DNA of 64,000 nucleotides from Streptomyces violascens (GTDB taxonomy: Bacteria > Actinomycetota > Actinomycetes > Streptomycetales > Streptomycetaceae), in NCBI RefSeq assembly GCF_014649955.1, contig NZ_BMUA01000015.1, forward strand, positions 124,001-188,000. Direction: 5' to 3'. Numbering within the stretch: the first letter of the stretch is position 1; every line of letters begins with the position of its first letter. Positions 34,693 through 42,834 of the stretch are shown in pieces. The position numbers and the translations under genes were made by a program. The notes below the pieces were generated by a model, which was not told the origin of the DNA, made no database searches, and was given only the letters and a program-made list of their open reading frames with translations.

Positions 34693-35490
34693 GTGGTGCA
34701 CGAGACGTCGGCGGAGGATGTGCTGCGGCATTTCTGCCGTTCGCCCGGGACGCGGGACATCTTCGAAGCCTGGAAGTCGGACGAGCGCCGTCGGCTGGTG
34801 ATACCTGTCGTGCTGGGGCACCGTGTGCGAACGGTCTACCGGCTCGGAAGGGAAGACGTCATTGATGTGTGCAGGCGGACCGAGCACGCGCTCGGGCGTG
34901 TCGCTCGACGTGACGGCGAGGCTGTGCGCCCGATAGTGGACTGGCACCCGGATTTTGCGTTCACTCACATGTTTCATGTGTGTATGGAGCGTTTAGGTGC
35001 CTTACCAACCTACCAGGATTTTCGAAACTTCTCAGAGAGCGAGAGCCTTGGGCGCTATATGCTCGCAAATCCGGCGCGAGCTAAAGTTCATGAGACTGTT
35101 GCTGCTGGCGTGCCTGAGGCCTTAGCAAGGGATGCTATGCGATGGCGGGTGGGAAATGCGTACTATAGCTTCCTGCGTGAGGTCTATACGATTACGGAGC
35201 TGCGAATCAGGGGCGTCGATCTTCAGGTGCATCCGTTAGCCGATGCGCTCTTCCGCGTAGACTGCTGGACTGATCGGACTGCCATGAGCCTTCGTGTGGG
35301 AAACTCGAAATTCCGCAAAGGGGCAACCCAAGGGCGAAAGGCCTCCGCCGCACGTATTTTAGCCGATCTGCGGCCGCCTGTTGAATTTCTGGATATCGAG
35401 CTGCGGCCTGCATCGAAATTTGGCTCTGTTCACCTTCCTGCGCACGAGAAGCTGGATGCCACGGCCGCGACACTGCTGGGGCGCCGATGA
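34693..35490 (+). CDS. Unknown 265-residue protein of the NaeI island, with five TTA codons
   Basis: A soluble protein starting GTG-GTG-CAC. I do not recognise the family. Conserved-looking segments are VDWHPDFAFTHMFHVCMERL, FLREVYTITELRIRG, and ADALFRVDCWTDRTAMSL followed by RVGNSKFRKG and several Arg/Lys residues. The acidic and basic residues around FRVDCWTDR might be a nuclease-like core, but no complete PD-(D/E)xK pattern is visible. Five leucines use TTA (codons 101, 104, 144, 182 and 223), and third positions are AT-rich. This marks the gene as foreign and dependent on the bldA tRNA. It lies between vsr and the restriction enzyme gene, convergent with the latter. Confidence 0.7.
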   Translation: MVHETSAEDVLRHFCRSPGTRDIFEAWKSDERRRLVIPVVLGHRVRTVYRLGREDVIDVCRRTEHALGRVARRDGEAVRPIVDWHPDFAFTHMFHVCMERLGALPTYQDFRNFSESESLGRYMLANPARAKVHETVAAGVPEALARDAMRWRVGNAYYSFLREVYTITELRIRGVDLQVHPLADALFRVDCWTDRTAMSLRVGNSKFRKGATQGRKASAARILADLRPPVEFLDIELRPASKFGSVHLPAHEKLDATAATLLGRR

Positions 35491-35542
35491 GGCCGGTCCC
35501 TTCACTGCTCCGTCAGGTGCGTGGCGCTGGGGGCGTCCGTAC

Positions 35543-36505
35543 CTATCTCGTATGGGTAGGAAGGGAGGGGGCTGGTTGAACGGCATCTGCTGCGGAAGCC
35601 ACAACCCAGCGTCGGCCTTCGAGGACCACGCTGGGGAGCGAAGCCTCTTTGAGGTCCGCTTCGGCTACACGGACGCTGACGAACTCCCCCTCCCCGGGCA
35701 CAGGGATGTGCAGCTGGGCAGCTACCTGCTTATGGCTGTCGTAGTCCCCCATGATGAGGATGCCTTCTCGCTGGAGGGCTGACCTGGAGCCTCCGTTGCC
35801 GCGCACGCGCTTCATGTAGTCCTTCTGCTGGGCGACAGTACGCACCACATTGCGCCCGATGCGCCGTTGCTGGGCCCGTCGGAACAGTTCGTTGAGGCGT
35901 GCCTGGCCGGATGAGTAGCCGAAGACAGCCTTCCGGTCGGCCTCGGTCATGTGCAGCAGGACGTTCTCTGGAAGCTCAGCCTCGTGCCAGAGCCAGAGAA
36001 TCTTGTTCCGGTGCGCAGCCTTGATGGTCAACTTCAGGTCGCGATTATTTCCGCTGTTAAGCCACTCCGGAACTATCCGAAGAAGCCCGGCGCTCCAGCG
36101 GCTCGTATAGTCGTCTGCCCACACGAGCAGGCACAGGTGCCCAACGGCCTCAGGCGGGATCATCCAGCCGCCGAACTGCTGCGAATACTTGCAGTCGACG
36201 TCGAACCCCGCGATCTTGTAGTCCATGTCCGTGCCGTCGTTGAACTTGAACTCGCGCTGGAGGTTGATTTCGACGACTGTTCCGGCATGGGTCTTCTCAG
36301 TTTTGAAGAGCGTCTTCCAGTCGAACCGGCCTGTTTTTTCGCCGTTGAGAAGCTGGTCGATGGTGTCGCGGAGCACTGTCGCGAAGCGTTGCCCCGTGGG
36401 GTCGAGGTCGCGGATCTGACTGTAGACAGCCGCCAGTTCAGGGTCTTCCCGCAATAAGGACTGAGAATGCATGTTGGCTGCTGCGGAGACGTCGATCGGG
36501 AGCAA
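35543..36505 (-). CDS. NaeI-like Type IIE restriction endonuclease
   Basis: A 320-residue enzyme very like NaeI of Lechevalieria, which cuts GCCGGC after binding a second effector copy. The active-site residues match NaeI Glu70, Asp86, Asp95 and Lys97 as Glu79, Asp95, Asp104 and Lys106 (segments TVVEINLQREF and DYKIAGFDVDCKYS). The residue matching NaeI Leu43, whose change to Lys turns NaeI into a topoisomerase, is Leu52 (TIDQLLNGEKTG), so a nuclease is expected. The C-terminal half has the ARLNELFRRAQQRRIGR and KRVRGNGGSRSAL segments of the effector-binding domain. The start is TTG with GAAGGA upstream. Codon 17 is TTA. Confidence 0.93.
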   Translation of the reverse strand: MLPIDVSAAANMHSQSLLREDPELAAVYSQIRDLDPTGQRFATVLRDTIDQLLNGEKTGRFDWKTLFKTEKTHAGTVVEINLQREFKFNDGTDMDYKIAGFDVDCKYSQQFGGWMIPPEAVGHLCLLVWADDYTSRWSAGLLRIVPEWLNSGNNRDLKLTIKAAHRNKILWLWHEAELPENVLLHMTEADRKAVFGYSSGQARLNELFRRAQQRRIGRNVVRTVAQQKDYMKRVRGNGGSRSALQREGILIMGDYDSHKQVAAQLHIPVPGEGEFVSVRVAEADLKEASLPSVVLEGRRWVVASAADAVQPAPSLPTHTR

Positions 36506-36567
36506 CGGGTGATCCTTCTACTAGGCGGGGAGGGCTCCAGGGCCAGTGCGGGGCAACGAACCGCCCG

Positions 36568-37587
36568 TCATGTCTGGGCGACCCCATGGCAATCCCCATA
36601 AGCCACCCCCGACCCGCACCAGCAATCCGCCCCCCTCCCCGGTGGCCACGCCACCGCTCGGCCGCGGGCGGCCAGGGTTGTGGCGTACTGGGGGAGGAGG
36701 TCCGCGTTGGCCGGGGAGGAGGACTCCGAGGCGGCGAAGGCCTCGTAGGAGGGGACCGTGGCTGTCACGATGCCCAGGTTCGGGGTGCCGGCTGCCGCCA
36801 GTTCGCGCAGGGACGCCTCGATGTCCAGCAAGTGGGCCGCATGGGTGGGGTATTCCGACTGGAGCTCGGGGTACGCCGTCAGGAGTTCGTCCAGTTCCGG
36901 TTCCGGCCAGTGCAGGACCGCTACCGGGAACGGGCGGGACAGGGCTGCCCGGTAGCTTCCCAACTCCGCTCTCAGGCGGGCCAGTTCCGCCTGGAGCTCG
37001 GCCGGGTCCTCGGAGCCCAGCGACCACAGGCGCTTCGGATCGTGGAGTTCGTCCAGGGTGATCGGCGCCGTGTGCAGCTCGTCCGCCAGGGTGTCCCAGG
37101 TGTCGTGCGGGAGCGCGAGCAGGCGGCGTACCCGGTGGCGGGTCGTCAGCAATGATTGCGTGCTGTAGGGGATGCCGGTTACATCCACCACCTCCTCGCC
37201 GACTCCCAGCATGGTGAGTGCCGTCGTCAACGACGCGTGGGCCAGGTCCAGTTCGTCGTGGGCCTCCAGCGTCTCGGCGACGATCTCCCACGCCGCCGGG
37301 TCCAGCGGGGCCGCCGCCCGGATGCCCTCGATGATGGCGCGGGCCTCCGGCTCGTGGCCGTACTCCCACAGGTTCGCGGCCTTGAACGCCTTCACCAGGT
37401 GGGGATGGTCCACCTTCGAGGCCAGTAGGCGGTCGTAGAGCGTGGTCGCCTTCGGGCGGTCGCCGGCGAGTTCCAGGTGGGCAGCGGCCTGTAGAAGCAG
37501 GGGCTCGTGGTCCTCCGGGTACTGCGCCGCGGTGCGCAGCAGACGCTCGGCTTCGGCAGTGTGATCGGCAGGCGTGTCGGGGCGCAT
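36568..37587 (-). CDS. SEC-C motif protein with TPR-like helices
   Basis: A 339-residue cytoplasmic protein. The N-terminal part has TPR-like repeats (AEAERLLRTAAQYPEDHEPL; HLELAGDRPKATTLYDRLLA). The central part is unrecognised. The C-terminus is a zinc-binding SEC-C motif, CWCGSGVAYGDCHG (CxCx8CH). The ATG at 37587 is the best start. SEC-C proteins are often adaptors, and relatives occur near defence genes, but GC content and codon use here are those of the core genome, so it probably marks the right flank of the island. Confidence 0.8.
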   Translation of the reverse strand: MRPDTPADHTAEAERLLRTAAQYPEDHEPLLLQAAAHLELAGDRPKATTLYDRLLASKVDHPHLVKAFKAANLWEYGHEPEARAIIEGIRAAAPLDPAAWEIVAETLEAHDELDLAHASLTTALTMLGVGEEVVDVTGIPYSTQSLLTTRHRVRRLLALPHDTWDTLADELHTAPITLDELHDPKRLWSLGSEDPAELQAELARLRAELGSYRAALSRPFPVAVLHWPEPELDELLTAYPELQSEYPTHAAHLLDIEASLRELAAAGTPNLGIVTATVPSYEAFAASESSSPANADLLPQYATTLAARGRAVAWPPGRGADCWCGSGVAYGDCHGVAQT

Positions 37588-37724
37588 GAGGGACACCGTA
37601 CTGCTGTACGGGGGCCCGGCGGAGGGCGCTTTTGACCCTGGTGGGTCGAGTCCGTCACGTTGCGGGCCTGGTGAGTTGTGGCGTCGGCACCTACCCTGCG
37701 CCCGTGCGCACAGGGATACCGGTG

Positions 37725-38492
37725 ATGGTGCAGGGCGGACGCGCCCGGCGGGCCTGGGCGGCCCGGGGGCTGTGGGCCGGGGCCGAGATCGCCGTGACGT
37801 TCGGGCTGCTCGTGCTTCTGCTGGTCGCGCACCAGCTCTGGTGGACCAATCGGGAGGCCCGAGCCGAGGCCGGGCGCACGGTCCATTCCCTGGAGCGGGA
37901 GTGGGGCGCATCCCCGGCAGCCCCTCTTCCGCCCCCTTCGGGCTCAGCGCCCGGCGAGGAGGTCGTCGTCGGGGACGACCCCGGCTCCCCTCACCCCTCC
38001 GGGGGTAGGACCGTCTCCGGTGCGAAGATCACCCCGCACGGGGACCAGGCGTACGCCGTCATCCGGATTCCCCGGATCGGGGTCACCGCGCCCATCGCCC
38101 AGGGGATCAGCAAGGCCGGCGTGCTCGACAAGGGGTACGTCGGGCACTACGTGCAGAGCGCCCAGCCGGGGGAGGCCGGCAACTTCGCGCTCGCCGGGCA
38201 TCGAAACACCCACGGGGAGCCTTTTCGCTACATCAACAAGCTGAGGGCCGGTGACCTGGTGGTGGTCGAGACTCGGGACACCGTTTTCACGTACGTCGTC
38301 GATTCTGTGCTGCCCCAGACCTCCGCTCGCGACAGTGGGACCATCGCTGCCGTTCCCCGTAGTGACGTCAAGCCCTCGTACGGGTACTCCATGCCCGGGC
38401 ACTACATCACGCTCACCACCTGCACGCCCGAGTTCACCTCCACCTACCGGCTGGTTGTGTGGGGCAAGTTGCGGGCCAGCCGTCCGCGCTAG
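37725..38492 (+). CDS. Class E sortase
   Basis: A 255-residue membrane-anchored transpeptidase that links surface proteins to peptidoglycan. One N-terminal helix (IAVTFGLLVLLLVAHQLWW), a Pro-rich linker, then the sortase barrel with His in LAGHRNTHG, the catalytic Cys in LTTCTPEF and Arg in STYRLVVWGKL. Class E enzymes in Streptomyces use LAxTG signals; a LAETG-tailed protein is encoded at 48224-49021. Start options are ATG 37725 (AGGGA upstream) and a leaderless GTG at 37704 just after a TACCCT box. Confidence 0.9.
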   Translation: MVQGGRARRAWAARGLWAGAEIAVTFGLLVLLLVAHQLWWTNREARAEAGRTVHSLEREWGASPAAPLPPPSGSAPGEEVVVGDDPGSPHPSGGRTVSGAKITPHGDQAYAVIRIPRIGVTAPIAQGISKAGVLDKGYVGHYVQSAQPGEAGNFALAGHRNTHGEPFRYINKLRAGDLVVVETRDTVFTYVVDSVLPQTSARDSGTIAAVPRSDVKPSYGYSMPGHYITLTTCTPEFTSTYRLVVWGKLRASRPR

Positions 38493-38501
38493 CGTTCGGA
38501 C

Positions 38502-38702
38502 ATGCGTCGACGTCGATCTCATGTGCTCTGGCTGGGGGTGCCCTACCTGCTGTATCTCGGGGCGCTGCCCTTCGTGAACAAGGTGCGGCCCGTGGTCTTC
38601 GGGCTGCCCTTCCTCTTCCTCTGGCTGCTGATCGCGACGCTGGTCACTCCACTCGCCATCTGGTTCACCTGGAGGGGCGACAAGAGGGGGAGCGCCCGAT
38701 GA
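38502..38702 (+). CDS. DUF3311 small membrane protein
   Basis: A 66-residue protein with two hydrophobic segments (VLWLGVPYLLYLGALPF; FGLPFLFLWLLIATLVTPLA) and a basic tail. This is the usual companion encoded directly before SSS-family transporters; its stop overlaps the transporter start (ATGA). It probably assists or is a subunit of that transporter. Confidence 0.85.
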   Translation: MRRRRSHVLWLGVPYLLYLGALPFVNKVRPVVFGLPFLFLWLLIATLVTPLAIWFTWRGDKRGSAR

Positions 38703-40195
38703 GCAACGCCGGTGTCGCCACGTCCATCTTCGGTGTCTTCATGGTGGCCACCGTCGCGCTCGGGCTCTTCGCCGTACGTGGGCGCGGGGGCGGCGGGGGC
38801 GGGCTCGCCGAGTGGTCCGTCGGTGGGCGGAGCCTTGGGACCGGGTTCATCTGGCTGCTCATGGCGGGCGAGAGCTACACCAGTTTCAGCTATCTGGGTG
38901 CCGCGGGCTGGGGCTACAACTACGGCGCCCCGGTCCTCTATGTGGTCGCCTACCTGTCGTGCGGCTACGCCGTGGGATATGTGGTCGGGCCCATGTTGTG
39001 GGACTACGCGAGAAGGCACGGGCTTGTGGGGATCACCGACATGGTGGCCCACCGGTACGGGCGGCCCTGGGTCGGGGCGCTCGTCGCACTGCTCGCCACC
39101 GTCTTTCTCCTGCCGTACATCCAGTTGCAGATCACCGGCATGGGCGTGGTCGTCTCGACCATCTCGTACGGTGCCGTCTCGCTCAACTGGGCTTATTTCA
39201 TTGCCTTTGCCGTGACCACCGGGTTCGTGGTCGTCAGCGGGCTGCGCGGCAGCGCCTGGGTGTCCGTGCTCAAGGACGTGCTCGTCATCGCGACCCTGGC
39301 CTTCCTCGCGATCTATGTGCCGCTGCACTACTTCGGCGGGTACGGAGATTTCCTCGACCGGGTCGTGAGCGAGAAGAGCGACTGGCTTACGTTGCCGGGA
39401 CACGGCGGGGCGTTCGGGGAGGCGTGGTTCGCCACCACGTCTGTTCTCAACTCCCTCACCGTTGTTATTTTTCCGACCACTGTCGCTGGTTACCTCGGGG
39501 CGCGCAGTGCCGATGCCCTGCGGCGCAACGCCATGCTGCTGCCCGCCTACAACGTGCTGCTCTTCGTTCCCATGCTGCTCGGCATGGCGGCGGTCTTCGT
39601 CGTGCCGGGGCTTGCCGGGGCCGACTCCAACCTGGCGCTGTTCAAGCTCGTCGTCGACTCGCTGCCCGCCTGGGTCGTCGGGGTCGTCGGGGTGGCCGCG
39701 GCGCTCTCCTCGATCGTGCCGATGGCGGTGTTCATGCTGGTCATCGGCACGATGTGGGGGCGCAGTGTGCTCGCGCTCGTGCCCCGGCTCCGGGAGCGGC
39801 AGAAGGGCGCGTCGCAGGTCGTGGTGGTCGTCGCGGGCGCGCTCGCCCTGCTCATGACGTACACCGTGCCCAACACTCTCGTACGGCTCTCGCTCATCTC
39901 GTACGAGGGGATGGCGCAGCTTCTGCCGCTGCTGCTTCTGGGGCTTGTGTGGCGGAAGTTGACCCTGGTGGGCGGGCTCGCGGGGCTTGCCGTCGGGGTC
40001 GGGGTGGTGTGCGGGTTCGTGTTCACCGATCACGATCCGGTGTGGGGGGTCAACGCCGGGATCATCGCGCTCGGTCTCAACCTCCTTGTCACGTTCGCCC
40101 TTTCGTACCTCGGGCCCAAGGAGGCGCCGGTCGAGGGCGACGTCCTGGCTCGCGATCCGATCCACGACGAGGAACCCGCGACCGTACGGGCGTGA
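38699..40195 (+). CDS. Sodium:solute symporter family permease (monocarboxylate type)
   Basis: A 498-residue protein with about 13 membrane helices. SVGGRSLGTGFIWLLMAGESY and SYLGAAGWGYNYGAP at the front, the central KDVLVIATLAFLAIYVPLHY, and the pairing with DUF3311 point to the MctP-like branch of the SSS family, which takes up short monocarboxylates such as pyruvate or lactate. ATG 38699 is translationally coupled to DUF3311. The actual substrate cannot be read from the sequence. Confidence 0.88.
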   Translation: MSNAGVATSIFGVFMVATVALGLFAVRGRGGGGGGLAEWSVGGRSLGTGFIWLLMAGESYTSFSYLGAAGWGYNYGAPVLYVVAYLSCGYAVGYVVGPMLWDYARRHGLVGITDMVAHRYGRPWVGALVALLATVFLLPYIQLQITGMGVVVSTISYGAVSLNWAYFIAFAVTTGFVVVSGLRGSAWVSVLKDVLVIATLAFLAIYVPLHYFGGYGDFLDRVVSEKSDWLTLPGHGGAFGEAWFATTSVLNSLTVVIFPTTVAGYLGARSADALRRNAMLLPAYNVLLFVPMLLGMAAVFVVPGLAGADSNLALFKLVVDSLPAWVVGVVGVAAALSSIVPMAVFMLVIGTMWGRSVLALVPRLRERQKGASQVVVVVAGALALLMTYTVPNTLVRLSLISYEGMAQLLPLLLLGLVWRKLTLVGGLAGLAVGVGVVCGFVFTDHDPVWGVNAGIIALGLNLLVTFALSYLGPKEAPVEGDVLARDPIHDEEPATVRA

Positions 40196-40246
40196 AGCCC
40201 GCGAGCCACGGGTCTGGAGCCCGCCTCCCTGCGGGCGCGAGCGACC

Positions 40247-41614
40247 TCAGCGGCGTGAGCGCAGGGCCATCGTGAGTGCGGCCGCAGCCACGGCCAGGGC
40301 CGCCGACACCGCGATCACCGTGTCCGGGCCCGCCGGCGCCACCGCGATCGTGAGGGCGACACCCGCCGACGAACCGATGTAGCGGGCCGTGTTGTTGGCG
40401 CCCGAGCCCATGGCCGCGCGCTCGGCCGGGACCGATTCGACGGCGAGGCGAGGGAGCGCGGCGTTCAGGAGGCCGCTGCCGATGCCCGCGACCAGGAGGC
40501 CGGGGAGCAGGCGGAGCAGCGGGCCGGAGGTGAGGGCGCCGAGCATCGCGAGGACTCCGGCCGCGTGCAGGACGAAGCCGATGGCGAGCTGGTGGCGGGC
40601 GGCGACGCGGCCCGCCAGGCGCCTGGCCTGGAGCGCCACCACGAACGCGGTGCCGGACCACAGGACGAACAGCCAGGCGGTATTCATCGGCGAGGTGCCG
40701 AGCAACTGGCTGAGCAGGGCGGGCAGATAGCTGAAGAAGCCGATCACCGACAGGCCGGTGAACAGGGCGCCCGCCGAGGAGGCGAGGAAGTCGGCGCGGC
40801 GGAACAGCGCCAGGTCGATCATGGGGGTGGCGGCCCGGCGCTCCACGTACACGAAGGCGGCCGTCAGGGCGGCGGAGGCGAGCAGCAGCGCGAGCACGGC
40901 CGGGCGCAGCCAGCCGTCGCGGCCCAGGGTCAGGGCGCCGATCAGGGTGGTGAACGCGAGGCCCAGCGTGAGCGCGGCCGGGACGTCCGGGCGGCCGCCG
41001 CGCGGGGCCCGCGACTCGGTCAGGGCGCGCAGCGCGAACCCGGCGGTGACCAGTGCCGGGACGGCCAGAACTCCATACACCAGGCGCCAGTTGAGGGTGG
41101 CCAGGCTGCCCGCGAGGAGGGGGCCGAGGGCTATGCCGCCGCTGACGAAGGCGCCCCACACTCCGGTGGCGCGGATACGTGCGGGGCCCACAGGGAAGGC
41201 CGCGACCAGCAGGCCCAGGCTGCTCGCGAGGATGGCGGCGGACGCCATGCCCTGGGCGACGCGGGCGAGGGTGAAGGTCAGGGTGGTGGGAGCGAGTGCG
41301 CCGAGCGCCATGGTGAGACCGAGGGCGAGGGTGCCGGCCAGGAAGACGCGGCGGCGGCCGTGGTCGTCGGCGAGGCTGCCCGCGATCAGGAGGAGCGCGG
41401 CGAGGCCGAGCGGGGCGCCGTTGAGCAGCCAGGCCTGGGCGGAGAGCGCGGTGTGGAAGGACGCGGTCATGCCGGGCAGCGTGAGCATCGGGGCGGTGTA
41501 GTTCATCAGCGCGACGGCGGTGGCGGCGCTGGTCACGGCGAGCGTGGCGCCGGGCCGGCCGCCGGTCCCGGGGACCTGGGCGGGCGTCGTGGTGGTGCGT
41601 ACTGCCTGCGTCAT
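40247..41614 (-). CDS. MFS drug/metabolite exporter
   Basis: A 455-residue major facilitator protein, probably with 14 helices. The loop motif GSLADDHGRRRVFLAG (motif A), ARVAQGMASAAILASSLG and VWGAFVSGGIALGPLLAG (motif C) mark the drug:H+ antiporter group. GAGGGAAG precedes the ATG at 41614. It diverges from an HxlR regulator, with two copies of a palindromic operator in the shared promoter, so its expression should be switched by that regulator. Confidence 0.9.
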   Translation of the reverse strand: MTQAVRTTTTPAQVPGTGGRPGATLAVTSAATAVALMNYTAPMLTLPGMTASFHTALSAQAWLLNGAPLGLAALLLIAGSLADDHGRRRVFLAGTLALGLTMALGALAPTTLTFTLARVAQGMASAAILASSLGLLVAAFPVGPARIRATGVWGAFVSGGIALGPLLAGSLATLNWRLVYGVLAVPALVTAGFALRALTESRAPRGGRPDVPAALTLGLAFTTLIGALTLGRDGWLRPAVLALLLASAALTAAFVYVERRAATPMIDLALFRRADFLASSAGALFTGLSVIGFFSYLPALLSQLLGTSPMNTAWLFVLWSGTAFVVALQARRLAGRVAARHQLAIGFVLHAAGVLAMLGALTSGPLLRLLPGLLVAGIGSGLLNAALPRLAVESVPAERAAMGSGANNTARYIGSSAGVALTIAVAPAGPDTVIAVSAALAVAAAALTMALRSRR

Positions 41615-41656
41615 GGCTTCCCTCGGAGGCGCGCGTCGGAGACCTTGTCCAGCTCT

Positions 41657-41673
41657 GGTTCAGTGAATGAACC
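41657..41673. promoter_or_regulatory. HxlR operator candidate, copy 1
   Basis: GGTTCAGTGAATGAACC, a palindrome with 6-bp arms, 43 bases upstream of the MFS start. Its reverse complement matches copy 2 at 41701 in 15 of 17 positions. Confidence 0.65.
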
Positions 41674-41699
41674 TTCCCTGTGTCCGACCTTAGCATCGA

Positions 41700-41718
41700 A
41701 GGTTCGTTCAGTGAACCT
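41700..41718. promoter_or_regulatory. HxlR operator candidate, copy 2
   Basis: AGGTTCGTTCAGTGAACCT, just upstream of the TAGACT -10 box (41725-41730) of the regulator gene, 44 bases from copy 1 (about four helical turns). This placement fits autorepression together with control of the divergent exporter. Confidence 0.65.
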
Positions 41719-41737
41719 ACCCGGTAGACTCGGACGC

Positions 41738-42271
41738 ATGGCTCTCGGCAAGGACTACGACTACGCCGCGCAGGAGTGCTCCATCGCCCGCGCGCTGGAG
41801 ATCGTCGGCGAGCGCTGGACGCTGCTCGTCGTGCGGGACGCGCTCTACGGGGTGCGCCGCTACAACGACTTCCTGGTCCATCTCAAGATCCCCCGGGCCG
41901 TGCTCGCCGCCCGCCTCCAGTCCCTCACCGAGGCCGGGGTCCTGGAGAAGCGCCGCTATCAGGAGTCGCCGCCGCGCGACGAGTACGTGCCGACGGAGCT
42001 GGGGCGGGCGCTGTGGCCGGCGCTGCGGGCGCTCGGGCTCTGGGGGCGGGCCTTCAACCCGAACGCGCGGCCGATGCGGACCTTCCACCACGCCGATTGC
42101 GGGACCGAGCTCGGGTCGTACGGGGAGTGCCGGGCGTGCGGGCGGGCGATCGACCCCGAGGACGTCGAGATGCGGCCCGGCCCCGGGCTCGGCCCGGCCG
42201 AGGACCCGGTGAGCCGCGCGCTGCGAGCACCCCGGCGACTCCTTCAGCCCCTCGAAAATCAGCCGCAGTGA
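41738..42271 (+). CDS. HxlR-family transcriptional regulator
   Basis: A 177-residue winged-helix regulator. CSIARALEIVGERWTLLVVR and RRYNDFLVHLKIPRAVLAAR (residues about 12-55) are the HxlR hallmarks. The C-terminal extension carries CGTELGSYGECRACGRAI, a likely metal-binding or redox cysteine cluster not found in short HxlR proteins. The TAGACT box ends seven bases before the ATG, consistent with a leaderless transcript. It is divergent from and probably controls the MFS exporter. Confidence 0.9.
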   Translation: MALGKDYDYAAQECSIARALEIVGERWTLLVVRDALYGVRRYNDFLVHLKIPRAVLAARLQSLTEAGVLEKRRYQESPPRDEYVPTELGRALWPALRALGLWGRAFNPNARPMRTFHHADCGTELGSYGECRACGRAIDPEDVEMRPGPGLGPAEDPVSRALRAPRRLLQPLENQPQ

Positions 42272-42387
42272 CGTGATTCGCTCTGATGGAGACCCCCGCC
42301 AAAGGGTCGTGTATAACGGCTGGAGGGAAATCCGCGGCACAGGAGTGCCTGCGACCGAGCGACTGCGATCGAGCGAGGGAGGGCAGC

Positions 42388-42711
42388 ATGGGCGGCGTAC
42401 TGACGCGTTCCGCACGGGTTGCCCGGCCGCTGCTCGGCCTCTTCCTCTTCCTGCTGGCCCAGGCCGTCCTCATCGAGGGCGGCATGCTCTCGGCCGCCGT
42501 CGCGCTCGCCGCGACCGCGGCCGCCGGCTCCGCGCTCGCCGTGTGCGCGACGCTCGCCTCGCGCGCGGTGCCGCAGGTGGCCCGCACCAGGGTGCGTACC
42601 GCGATCCGCGACCGGGAACGGCGCACCGCCTTCCTGCCGCAGCGCGACCCCGACGCCTCCGGGCGGCCCCGGCCCCGAGCGCCCGGGGCCCTCGTCCCGA
42701 CGGCCGCGTAG
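42388..42711 (+). CDS. DUF6412-type small membrane protein
   Basis: A 107-residue protein with two hydrophobic segments (PLLGLFLFLLAQAVLIEGG; SAAVALAATAAAGSALAVCA) and a basic, Pro-rich tail. GAGGGAGGG precedes the ATG at 42388. I recall this family directly upstream of the second YidC gene in Streptomyces, as here, so the two may work together. Confidence 0.65.
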   Translation: MGGVLTRSARVARPLLGLFLFLLAQAVLIEGGMLSAAVALAATAAAGSALAVCATLASRAVPQVARTRVRTAIRDRERRTAFLPQRDPDASGRPRPRAPGALVPTAA

Positions 42712-42834
42712 GGGCACCCTCGTAACGCTCTGCTCCTCCCGGCTCGTCACGCCGACATGCACGTCACGCACGTGCGCTCCCATGTCATTGCTGTGTCGCA
42801 GCATTCCTGACGAGACGCCCCGGAGGGCTTCCTC

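Noticed and set aside
27205..36505. DISARM or BREX defence system
   Set aside because: No DrmA/DrmB/DrmC, PglZ, BrxL or BrxC-like genes; the methyltransferase and endonuclease are of the NaeI type.
27205..36505. Prophage or integrative conjugative element
   Set aside because: No integrase, transposase, phage structural or transfer genes are present in the island.
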